The notes under the pieces were generated by a model. That model worked only from the letters and a program-made list of their open reading frames with translations, was not told where the DNA came from and searched no databases. From an uncultured Pseudomonas sp. (GTDB lineage: Bacteria > Pseudomonadota > Gammaproteobacteria > Pseudomonadales > Pseudomonadaceae), in contig CALMID010000279.1 in the NCBI GenBank assembly GCA_937863915.1, positions 1 to 21,519 on the forward strand: 21,519 bases of DNA, in the 5' to 3' direction. The translations under genes were made by a program, and so were the position numbers. Below, piece by piece: positions 1 to 6,225 of this stretch (the first letter of the stretch is position 1; the number at the start of each line of letters is the position of its first letter).

Positions 1-215
1 AAGCACCGGTGAAGGCCGCTGCCAAGCCGGTTGCTAAGGCTCCGGTCAAAGCTGCTGCCAAGCCTGCCGCTAAACCGGCCGCCAAGCCTGCTGCCAAGCC
101 GGCGGTGAAAAAGGCTGCTCCGGCCGCCGCTGCCAAGCCCGCTGTAGCTCCGGCTGCTGCCCCGGCCGCTGCTGCCGCGCCGGCTGCTCCGGCAACACCG
201 AGCAGCGCTTCCTAA
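1..215 (+). CDS. phaF: PHA granule-associated phasin PhaF, C-terminal tail (5' end outside window)
   Basis: Only the last about 70 codons are present, in the frame starting at base 3 and ending at TAA 213-215. They encode a low-complexity tail of alternating Lys-Pro and Ala runs (AAKPAAKPAVKKAAP-type repeats) ending in an Ala/Pro-rich stretch and SSAS. Lysine/alanine/proline histone-H1-like tails occur in PhaF, where the tail binds DNA and helps distribute PHA granules at cell division, while the missing N-terminal phasin domain binds the granule. The tail alone could also be AlgP-like. The convergent phaD-phaC2-phaZ-phaC1 cluster next door, the normal position of phaIF in Pseudomonas, decides for PhaF. 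The apparent GTG start at base 9 is only the first possible start codon in the truncated frame, not the real start. Confidence 0.85.
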   Translation, partial: APVKAAAKPVAKAPVKAAAKPAAKPAAKPAAKPAVKKAAPAAAAKPAVAPAAAPAAAAAPAAPATPSSAS

Positions 216-233
216 GCGCTCGCGGTAGCCAAG

Positions 234-262
234 AAAAAGCCCGGCTTCGGCCGGGCTTTTTT
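234..262. terminator. Bidirectional Rho-independent terminator between phaF and phaD
   Basis: A perfect GC-rich stem (AGCCCGGC at 238-245 with GCCGGGCT at 250-257) closed by a TTCG tetraloop is flanked by an A-tract on the left and a T-tract on the right, so it terminates in both directions. It lies 18 bases after the phaF stop and 11 bases after the phaD stop on the other strand, and so serves both convergent transcripts. Confidence 0.93.
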
Positions 263-273
263 GTGCCTGCCAT

Positions 274-888
274 TCAGGCTTCCAGGTAGCGCTGGGCCAG
301 GCGTTCTGCCGCCGCCCTGGGCTCTGGTTTGAGATGCGGAGCGACCAGCATCATCACCTGATAGACCACCAGCTGGCTCTCGCCGGGAGCGCCGATGATG
401 CGCTGGTAATCCAGCGAGAACAGCAGGGTCAGGGTGATCTGCTCGACCAGTTGGCCAAGGGCCTGGGTGTTGCTGGTGAGCTGGTCGTCGGCCTGCAGGC
501 GGGCGAGCAGCGAGGCCAGGGTGCGCTTGAGCACGTTGAGCCACAGGCGGATGCCATGCGCCAGCTTGGGCAGGCGGCCGGCCAGGTTGGACAGGTCCTG
601 GAAGAGGAAGCGGTACTGGGCCAGGCGCTCGACGATCAGGTGCAGGAACAGCCAGTAGTCCTCGACGTCCAGGCGGGCGTCTGCCGGCGGGTTGAGCAGC
701 GGTGCCAGCTCATTGTGGAAGCGCTCGAACAGGGCAAGGATCAGCGGCTCCTTGCCATGGAAGTGGTAGTAGAGATTGCCGGGGCTGATGCCCATCTCGG
801 TGGCAATTTCCAGCGTGGTGACGTTGGGCTCGCCCTGCTCGTTGAACAGCTGCAGGGCGCACTCGAGGATGCGGTCGCGTGTCTTCAT
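274..888 (-). CDS. phaD: TetR-family PHA regulator PhaD
   Basis: The 204-residue protein has a TetR-type N-terminal helix-turn-helix at about residues 22-46 (TLEIATEMGISPGNLYYHFHGK core) and a helical ligand/dimer domain after it. This matches PhaD of Pseudomonas, which activates the phaC1 and phaI promoters and is thought to sense a fatty-acid-derived CoA metabolite (family knowledge). It is the last gene of the minus-strand cluster, 74 bases after the phaC2 stop, and ends at the terminator shared with phaF. No strong Shine-Dalgarno precedes the ATG, which suggests modest translation or coupling to upstream message. Length and N-terminus agree with the family. Confidence 0.93.
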   Translation of the reverse strand: MKTRDRILECALQLFNEQGEPNVTTLEIATEMGISPGNLYYHFHGKEPLILALFERFHNELAPLLNPPADARLDVEDYWLFLHLIVERLAQYRFLFQDLSNLAGRLPKLAHGIRLWLNVLKRTLASLLARLQADDQLTSNTQALGQLVEQITLTLLFSLDYQRIIGAPGESQLVVYQVMMLVAPHLKPEPRAAAERLAQRYLEA

Positions 889-962
889 TGCTTGTTCTTA
901 TGGTGCCGCAGGAGGCCTGCACGATAACCCGTGCGGCCGCGCTGCGGAATACGGCGAAGGGG

Positions 963-2645
963 TCAGCGTACGTGCACGTAAGTGCCCGGAGCCTCCTCCA
1001 TGGGTGGGTACAGCGCGTTGCCGAGCTGGGTATTGGTAGGCCTGGCTTCACCGGAGCGCTGCTGGATCCAGGCCAGCCATTGCGGCCACCAACTGCCGGC
1101 GTGGCGATTGGCTTGGGCCTGCCAGTCCTGTGGTTCGGCACTCTGGGTGCTGCCCTCGAAGTAGGTGGCCTTGGGGTTGCCCGGTGGATTGAGGATGCTC
1201 TGGATATGGCCGCTGTTGGACAGCACGAACTGCGCCTGGCCGCCGAGCAGCTGCATCGAGCGGTACACCGCCGGCCAGGGCGTGATGTGGTCATTGATGC
1301 CGGCCACGGTGAAACTGTCGACGTTGACCTTGCGCAGATCGACGGGGGTTCCGCACACCTCCAGGCCGCCGGCATGGTTGAGCGGGTTGTACTTGAAGAT
1401 GTCCAGCAGGTCGCCATGCAGGGCGGCGGGCAGGCGGGTGTTGTCGTTGTTCCAGTAGAGAATGTCGAGCGCCGGTGGCTGCTTGCCCAGCAGGTAGTTG
1501 TTGATCCAGTAGTTCCACACCAGATCGTTGGGACGCATCCAGGCAAACACCCGGCTCATATCGCGGCCGTCCAGCACGCCACGCTGGTAGGAGCGGCGCT
1601 TGGCCGACTCCAGGGTCTGCTCGTCCACCAGCAGGCTGGCCGGGGAGTCCATCTGTGCATCCAGCAGGCTGACCAGGTAGGTGCAGCTGGCGACCTTGCG
1701 CAGCTGGCGTTTGGCCTGCAGGTGGCCCTGCAGTGCCGCCACGGTGAGGCCGCCGGCGCAGGCACCAACCAGATTGACCTCCTTGCTGCCAGTGATGGCG
1801 CGGCAGGCGTCGCTGGCTTCTTCGATTGCCTGTACGTAGGTCGACAGGCCCCACTCGCGGTGCCGGGCATCCGGATTGCGCCAGGAAATGGCGAACACCT
1901 GCAGGCCGTTCTTCAGGGCGTACTGAATGAAGCTCTTGTCCGGGCTGAGGTCGAAGATATAGAACTTGTTGATCTGCGGCGGCACGATCAGCAGGGGGCG
2001 CGGGTACTGTTTTTCGCTCATCGGCTTGTACTGGATCAGTTCCAGCAGCTCGTTGCGAAACACCACATTGCCCGGCGTGCAGGCCAGGTTACGACCGACC
2101 TCGAAGGCGTGCTTGCTGACCTGACTGGGCATGCCGTCATTGTTCAGCCAGTCGTCATACAGATGCTGCAGGCCATTGAGCAGGTTCATGCCGCCGGTAT
2201 TGAAGACTTCCTTGACCACCAGCGGATTGAGCAGGGTATTGCTCGGCGCCAGAGCGTCGGTCAATACGGAAAGAATGAAGCGCGCGCGACTGCGGTCGCC
2301 TTCCTCTAGATTGCTGCCATCCACCCAGGCGGCCAACTCGTTCTGCCAGGCCAGATAGGCCTGCAGCGAGCGGCGATAGAAGGGGTTGAGGCGCCATGAA
2401 GGGTCCTGAAAACGACTGTCCTGCGGATCAACGGCAAAGGGTGTGTCGCCCAGCAGTACCTTGCCCAGTTGCCGGCCCAGGCGAAGGCTGTGGCGGGCGC
2501 TATGCAGCGGCTGACGTACGCCCTGCAGGGCCAGCAGCTTGAGCGTCGACAGCAGGTCGCGGCGATGCAGGCCGGCCACGGCGTCGTGGGTCGTCAGGTA
2601 ACTTTGTGTAGCAGCAGGTCGAGCTTCTGCTGATATGTCGTGCAT
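963..2645 (-). CDS. phaC2: Class II (medium-chain-length) poly(3-hydroxyalkanoate) synthase 2
   Basis: The 560-residue alpha/beta-hydrolase-fold synthase polymerises (R)-3-hydroxyacyl-CoA of about C6-C14 into PHA on the granule surface. The catalytic triad is visible: Cys296 in the lipase-like box GACAGG, Asp452 in NDHITPW and His480 in SNSGHIQ. An N-terminal PhaC domain (LGDTPF...DPSWRLNPFYRRSLQAYLAW) precedes the catalytic domain. It is distinguished from the neighbouring synthase by cluster position (between phaZ and phaD) and by CAGG rather than CSGG at the active site. The ATG at 2645 has GGAG about ten bases upstream. The first about 20 residues resemble known PhaC2 less than the rest of the protein does, and I see no better start. 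Confidence 0.95.
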   Translation of the reverse strand: MHDISAEARPAATQSYLTTHDAVAGLHRRDLLSTLKLLALQGVRQPLHSARHSLRLGRQLGKVLLGDTPFAVDPQDSRFQDPSWRLNPFYRRSLQAYLAWQNELAAWVDGSNLEEGDRSRARFILSVLTDALAPSNTLLNPLVVKEVFNTGGMNLLNGLQHLYDDWLNNDGMPSQVSKHAFEVGRNLACTPGNVVFRNELLELIQYKPMSEKQYPRPLLIVPPQINKFYIFDLSPDKSFIQYALKNGLQVFAISWRNPDARHREWGLSTYVQAIEEASDACRAITGSKEVNLVGACAGGLTVAALQGHLQAKRQLRKVASCTYLVSLLDAQMDSPASLLVDEQTLESAKRRSYQRGVLDGRDMSRVFAWMRPNDLVWNYWINNYLLGKQPPALDILYWNNDNTRLPAALHGDLLDIFKYNPLNHAGGLEVCGTPVDLRKVNVDSFTVAGINDHITPWPAVYRSMQLLGGQAQFVLSNSGHIQSILNPPGNPKATYFEGSTQSAEPQDWQAQANRHAGSWWPQWLAWIQQRSGEARPTNTQLGNALYPPMEEAPGTYVHVR

Positions 2646-2786
2646 GGGGGCAACACTCCGTTGTCAAACCGGGCAGACAGGTCGTTACAGCAAGGTTCAT
2701 ACCCGTCGCGCTGGAGGTGCATTCCAGACAACCGCGCGCGGGAGGCAAGGCAGGGTTAGTGTGCCGAAACGGAGCCAGCCGGAACA

Positions 2787-2809
2787 GCCTGCCCAAGGAT
2801 CGGGCAGGC
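2787..2809. other. Stem-loop in the phaZ-phaC2 intergenic gap
   Basis: A perfect 8-bp inverted repeat (GCCTGCCC at 2787-2794, GGGCAGGC at 2802-2809) with a 7-base loop lies 25 bases after the phaZ stop on the minus strand. No T-run follows it in the phaZ-to-phaC2 direction, so it looks like an mRNA 3'-end stabiliser, processing site or partial attenuator rather than a full terminator. The rest of the 188-base gap shows no ORF and no convincing promoter. Confidence 0.6.
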
Positions 2810-2833
2810 AGGCTAGCGTAGATCAATTGACGA

Positions 2834-3691
2834 TTAGTGGTTAGGCAGGCTGTGCGGCTGAGGGTGCATTACCGCACGTTTCCGCTCTTCGGCGAGGAAT
2901 TTCATGATGATCGGCGCCACGGTCTCGGCGCGGGTGACCAGAAACAGGTGGCCGTCATCGATGATGTGCAGTTCCGAGTTGGGAATGCGCCAGGCCAGCA
3001 TGCGCATGTTGATCAGCGGGATGATCGGATCATCGTCGCCCGCCAGCACCAGGGTTGGCTGCTTGATTCGGTGCAACCAGTGGAAGCTGGTCCAGCCGAG
3101 GCCGGCGAACAGCTGCCAGTAGTAGCCGAGCTTGCCCGAGGAGCGCACCTTGCTGGCATGCGCCAGGGCCAGGCCAGGGTCGCGGCGGAAGGCGCCGCCG
3201 TAGATGTCGCCGGCAATGTGCACGCCGTAGGACGGCTGGATGTAGCGCCGCGGGCTGGCCATGCGCAGCAGCACCTTGGGCTTGCCCGGCACCATGACGG
3301 CACCGGCGGCCGTAGCGGCGAGAATCAGCTTCTTGCAGCGTTCCGGGTAGTCATAGGCAAACTGCTGCGCCAGTGCGCCACCCCAGGAAACGCCGATGGC
3401 GTTGACCTGGCCGTAATCGAGGTAGTCGAGCATGCGCGCGGCCAGCTTGGCCAGGCCGGGAAAGCGGAATGGGGTGGCCGGTGTCGAGGAGCCGCCCACG
3501 CCGGGTACGTCGAAGGCAATCACTTCCAGGTCCGGGTCGAGTGCCTTGACGAAAGGCATGACCAGTTCCAGGTTGGCGCCGATGCCGTTGAAAATCAGCA
3601 GTGGCGTCATGCTGCCATTGCCCGGTCGAACGGCGGTGCGGATGGTCTGATCACCCAGTTCGATGGTGCGGAAAACAAATGGTTGCGGCAT
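2834..3691 (-). CDS. phaZ: Intracellular medium-chain-length PHA depolymerase PhaZ
   Basis: This 285-residue alpha/beta hydrolase degrades stored PHA to 3-hydroxyacids at the granule surface, the counter-activity to PhaC. The triad sits exactly where reported for Pseudomonas PhaZ: Ser102 in the lipase box GVSWGG, Asp221 in AGDDDPIIP and His248 in DDGHLF. There is no signal peptide, consistent with an intracellular enzyme. It lies between the two synthase genes, as in all mcl-PHA clusters, 152 bases after phaC1. The ATG at 3691 has only a weak AGG about ten bases upstream. Length and N-terminus match the family. Confidence 0.96.
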   Translation of the reverse strand: MPQPFVFRTIELGDQTIRTAVRPGNGSMTPLLIFNGIGANLELVMPFVKALDPDLEVIAFDVPGVGGSSTPATPFRFPGLAKLAARMLDYLDYGQVNAIGVSWGGALAQQFAYDYPERCKKLILAATAAGAVMVPGKPKVLLRMASPRRYIQPSYGVHIAGDIYGGAFRRDPGLALAHASKVRSSGKLGYYWQLFAGLGWTSFHWLHRIKQPTLVLAGDDDPIIPLINMRMLAWRIPNSELHIIDDGHLFLVTRAETVAPIIMKFLAEERKRAVMHPQPHSLPNH

Positions 3692-3772
3692 ACGCTTGGC
3701 CTATCCAGTGAACCGTGGGGTCACGATCATCCGGACCGCTTCCCGTGAGCGCCGGCATGGAACCCGGCGCAG

Positions 3773-3799
3773 CACTGTCCGACCTCAGGTCGGACAGTG
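3773..3799. other. Strong stem-loop between phaC1 and phaZ
   Basis: A perfect 12-bp inverted repeat (CACTGTCCGACC at 3773-3784, GGTCGGACAGTG at 3788-3799) has a 3-base TCA loop. It lies about 45 bases after the phaC1 stop. No T-run follows on the minus strand, so it is not a canonical intrinsic terminator. It probably protects or ends the phaC1 portion of the message and sets synthase to depolymerase ratios. Stem-loops at this place have been noted in other Pseudomonas pha clusters. Confidence 0.75.
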
Positions 3800-3843
3800 A
3801 GCGAGGCGGCACGTCCGGGTGCCGCAATGACCGTCACGAGTGC

Positions 3844-5520
3844 TTAGCGCTCGTGCACGTAGGTACCGGGCGCAGCTTCGCCGGCCGGGTACTTCTTACT
3901 GCCCAGGCTGCTGGGCGTTTTCTTGCTTTCGCCGGAGCGCGCGGTGATCCACTTCTGCCAGTGCAGCCACCAGGAGTCGGCATGCTTGGTGGCGCGTTCC
4001 TGCCACAGCTTGGGATCGCTGGGCATGTCCTCGCCGGTCATGAAGCGTGCCTTGGGGTTGCCCGGCGGGTTGAGGATGCTCTGGATATGCCCGCTGTTGG
4101 ACAGCACGAACTCGACCTTGCCACCAGCCAGCAGGGCCGACTTGTAGCAGGCCTCCCAGGGGGTGATGTGGTCGGTGGTGCCGGCTACGCAGTACAGGTC
4201 ACAGGTGACCTTGGACAGGTCGATCGGCGTGCCGCATACCTCGAGGGCGTTGGGTCGCAGCAGCGGGTTGGTCTTGAACATCTCCACCAGTTCGCCGTGG
4301 AAGGCGGCCGGCAGGCGCGTGGTGTCGTTGTTCCAGTAGAGAATGTCGAACACCGGCGGCTCGTTGCCGAGCAGGTAGTTGTTGACCCAGTAGTTCCAGA
4401 TCAGATCGTTCGGGCGCATCCAGGCGAAGACCTTGGCCATGTCCTTGCCTTCCAGAACACCGGACTGGTAGGAGCGGCGCTTGGCGGCTTCCAGGGTCTT
4501 CTCGTCGGCGAACAGGGCGACCTGAGTGTCCAGGGTGAAGTCGAGTACGCTGACCATCTGCGTGACCGCGTTGATCTTGTTCACGCCGCTGGCGGCAAAG
4601 TGACCGAGCAGGGCAGCGGTGGTGATGCCACCGGAGCAGGCGCCGAGGGTGTTGATGTCCGGGCTGCCGGTGATGGAGCAGACTACGTCGATGGCCTCCT
4701 TGAGTGCCTCGATGTAGGTCGACAGGCCCCACTCGCGGTGGGCCTTGGTCGGATTGCGCCAGCTGACGATGAAGGTCTGCAGGCCATTGCGCAGGCAGAA
4801 GCGTGCCAGGCTCTTCTCCGGCGACAGGTCGAAGACGTAGAACTTGTTGATCTGCGGCGGCACCACCAGCAGCGGGCGGCTCAGTACCTGCTCGGTGACC
4901 GGCTTGTACTGGATCAGTTCGAGCACTTCGTTGCGGAAGACCACGGCGCCTTCGGTGGTGGCCAGGCTCTTGCCGACTTCGAACGCGGTCATGTCGGTCT
5001 GACTCGGCATGCCGCCGTTGTTGACCAGGTCCTTGGCCAGGTGCGACAGGCCGTCGAGCAGGCTCTTGCCGCCGGTCTCGAAGAAGCGCTTGACCGCGGC
5101 CGGGTTGGCCAGGGTATTGGTCGGCGACATGGCTTCGGTCATCAGGCTGATGACGAAGTGAGCGCGGCTGGTGTCCTGTTCGGATAGCGAGCTGGTGTCG
5201 ATCCAGTCGTGCAGTTCCTTGCGCCAGGCCAGGTAGGTCTGCATGTAGCGCTTGTACAGGGGATTCTGGCTCCAGGCCGGGTCGGTGAAGCGACGGTCAT
5301 CGCTTTCCGGCTTCAGCTCGGAGCTGCCCAGCACCACGTCTTTGAGTTGCAGGCCGAAGCGGGCAACGTGCTTGGTGCTGTGAATAGGTTGTTTCAGCGC
5401 CTGCATGAGGACCATGCGCGCCGAGGTGAGGATGTCCTTGCCACGAAATCCGATTACCGGGTTGAGGCCAAGGGTGCTTTCAGCCGCCTGTTGTGGCAGG
5501 TCATTATTCTTGTTGGTCAT
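3844..5520 (-). CDS. phaC1: Class II (medium-chain-length) poly(3-hydroxyalkanoate) synthase 1
   Basis: The 558-residue synthase is the first gene of the pha cluster. The catalytic residues visible are Cys295 in the box GACSGG, Asp at about 450 in TTDHITPW and His at about 478 in SNSGHIQ; published P. aeruginosa numbering is 296/452/480. It begins MTNKNNDLPQQAAES and ends EAAPGTYVHER, both typical of PhaC1. The ATG at 5520 has GGAG eight bases upstream. Codons 3-6 spell an A-rich Crc/Hfq-like motif. It is paralogous to phaC2, and parts of the two genes are almost identical at the DNA level. The 290-base upstream region carries its promoter and operator-like elements. Confidence 0.97.
   Translation of the reverse strand: MTNKNNDLPQQAAESTLGLNPVIGFRGKDILTSARMVLMQALKQPIHSTKHVARFGLQLKDVVLGSSELKPESDDRRFTDPAWSQNPLYKRYMQTYLAWRKELHDWIDTSSLSEQDTSRAHFVISLMTEAMSPTNTLANPAAVKRFFETGGKSLLDGLSHLAKDLVNNGGMPSQTDMTAFEVGKSLATTEGAVVFRNEVLELIQYKPVTEQVLSRPLLVVPPQINKFYVFDLSPEKSLARFCLRNGLQTFIVSWRNPTKAHREWGLSTYIEALKEAIDVVCSITGSPDINTLGACSGGITTAALLGHFAASGVNKINAVTQMVSVLDFTLDTQVALFADEKTLEAAKRRSYQSGVLEGKDMAKVFAWMRPNDLIWNYWVNNYLLGNEPPVFDILYWNNDTTRLPAAFHGELVEMFKTNPLLRPNALEVCGTPIDLSKVTCDLYCVAGTTDHITPWEACYKSALLAGGKVEFVLSNSGHIQSILNPPGNPKARFMTGEDMPSDPKLWQERATKHADSWWLHWQKWITARSGESKKTPSSLGSKKYPAGEAAPGTYVHER
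5503..5514 (-). promoter_or_regulatory. Putative Crc/Hfq catabolite-repression (A-rich) motif at the phaC1 start
   Basis: Minus-strand bases 5514 to 5503 read AACAAGAATAAT, fitting the AANAANAA pattern bound by Hfq/Crc to block translation in Pseudomonas. They cover codons 3-6 of phaC1, immediately after the ATG, where binding would cover the initiation region. Crc control of phaC1 translation has been reported in P. putida. The assignment here rests on pattern and position only. Confidence 0.6.
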
Positions 5521-5561
5521 CTACGACGCTCCATTGTCCAGAGACTGATACCGGCGTGCGA

Positions 5562-5578
5562 CTGTGTCTCGGACACAG
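5562..5578. other. Inverted repeat in the phaC1 leader
   Basis: A perfect 7-bp inverted repeat (CTGTGTC at 5562-5568, GACACAG at 5572-5578) with a 3-base centre lies 42 bases upstream of the phaC1 ATG, inside the predicted untranslated leader. It could be a leader hairpin or a DNA operator. Confidence 0.5.
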
Positions 5579-5615
5579 CGGTCATGGACCTGGTACTGCT
5601 CGGGTTGACGTGTGA

Positions 5616-5629
5616 CGGAGCAGGCTCCG
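5616..5629. other. Inverted repeat upstream of phaC1
   Basis: Arms CGGAGC (5616-5621) and GCTCCG (5624-5629) form a 6-bp inverted repeat with a 2-base centre; as RNA this would be a 5-bp stem with a 4-base loop. It lies between the predicted start of transcription and the phaC1 ribosome site. Confidence 0.4.
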
Positions 5630-5640
5630 CCTTGCGGTGG

Positions 5641-5671
5641 CATTGGCTGGGCCAATGCATGGAGCCTGCCA
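5641..5671 (-). promoter_or_regulatory. Putative sigma54 promoter of phaC1 with a palindrome over the start site
   Basis: Read on the minus strand, 5671-5656 is TGGCAGG, four bases, ATGCA. It keeps the GG and GC at the exact sigma54 -24/-12 spacing and has two mismatches to TGGCACG-N4-TTGCA. The predicted start, near 5645, falls inside a perfect 7-bp inverted repeat (CATTGGC at 5641-5647, GCCAATG at 5651-5657) that could be a regulator site, for example for PhaD. A sigma54-like element upstream of phaC1 is described in other Pseudomonas. No strong sigma70 hexamer pair was found nearby, but one cannot be excluded. Confidence 0.5.
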
Positions 5672-5749
5672 CCTTCTGGTTACCCGAGTTTTACAGATCA
5701 CGCAAGCGTTTACGCCGGTGTTTGTTTGGCGGCGAGTATTGCAAGGGAC

Positions 5750-5777
5750 TTTAGAAAATGCGCCCTAACCTTGGGCG
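5750..5777 (-). terminator. Possible terminator after the hslVU-DUF971 genes
   Basis: On the minus strand a 5-bp GC stem (CGCCC/GGGCG, 5761-5765 with 5773-5777, 7-base loop) is followed three bases later by TTTT. It lies 34 bases past the DUF971 stop. The short stem makes this only a moderate candidate. Confidence 0.45.
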
Positions 5778-5810
5778 TAGAGGGTGCGGCAAGCCGCCGC
5801 AGGCACCGCT

Positions 5811-6185
5811 TCAGAGCATCAGGCGCACCACGGATTCGTCCGGGTGGCGTGACTTGCCGGCCGCTTCCAGTTGCGCCAGGTAATCGCTCCACAGTTCGGC
5901 CTGACGAGTGGCCAACTGATACAGGTAGTCCCAGGTGTACAGACCGCTGTCGTGGCCGTCGTCGAAGGTCAGCTTGAGCGCATAGTTGCCGGCCGGTTCG
6001 ATCTTCAGCAGGGCAACGTTCTGCTTGCCGTACTGCAGAATCGGCTGGCCGTGCCCCTGTACCTCGGCCGAAGGGGAATGCACGCGCAGCAGCTCGGCGC
6101 TGAGCGAGTAGTGCTCGCTGCCATAGCTCAGGTCGAGGGTGCGTGAGGCCTTGTGCAGCTGGATGGCGCTGGGGATCTTGGGCAT
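5811..6185 (-). CDS. DUF971 (GBBH-like N-terminal domain) protein of unknown function
   Basis: This 124-residue protein begins MPKIPSAIQLHKASRTLDLSYG. The whole length is one DUF971 / gamma-butyrobetaine-hydroxylase-like N-terminal domain, recognisable from the LRVHSPSAEVQGHG and FDDGHDSGLYTWDYLYQL segments. Its role is not established; related domains occur alone or joined to oxygenases or to ApbC/Mrp-type proteins. The frame is open further upstream to about 6398, but that part overlaps hslU and is not conserved in type, so the ATG at 6185 is chosen, 40 bases after the hslU stop. There is no visible Shine-Dalgarno: the space is taken by a GC-rich hairpin. Position suggests co-transcription with hslVU. 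Confidence 0.85.
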   Translation of the reverse strand: MPKIPSAIQLHKASRTLDLSYGSEHYSLSAELLRVHSPSAEVQGHGQPILQYGKQNVALLKIEPAGNYALKLTFDDGHDSGLYTWDYLYQLATRQAELWSDYLAQLEAAGKSRHPDESVVRLML

Positions 6186-6192
6186 GGGCCGG

Positions 6193-6212
6193 CGGGGCGG
6201 TTGCCCGCCCCG
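6193..6212. other. GC-rich hairpin between hslU and the DUF971 gene
   Basis: Perfect 8-bp arms (CGGGGCGG at 6193-6200, CCGCCCCG at 6205-6212) with a TTGC loop end eight bases before the DUF971 ATG, in the place where a ribosome site would be. No T-run follows, so it is more likely to affect translation or mRNA processing than to be an intrinsic terminator. Confidence 0.6.
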
Positions 6213-6225
6213 GTCTCGCAGAGGG

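Noticed and set aside
1..215. Tandem repeats as a CRISPR or satellite array
   Set aside because: The repeats are in-frame codons of the PhaF Lys/Ala/Pro tail, with no spacer structure.
879..2309. 476-codon open frame on the plus strand
   Set aside because: Antisense shadow of phaC2; its composition mirrors the similar antisense frame opposite phaC1 (3715-5187), which is expected from two paralogues.
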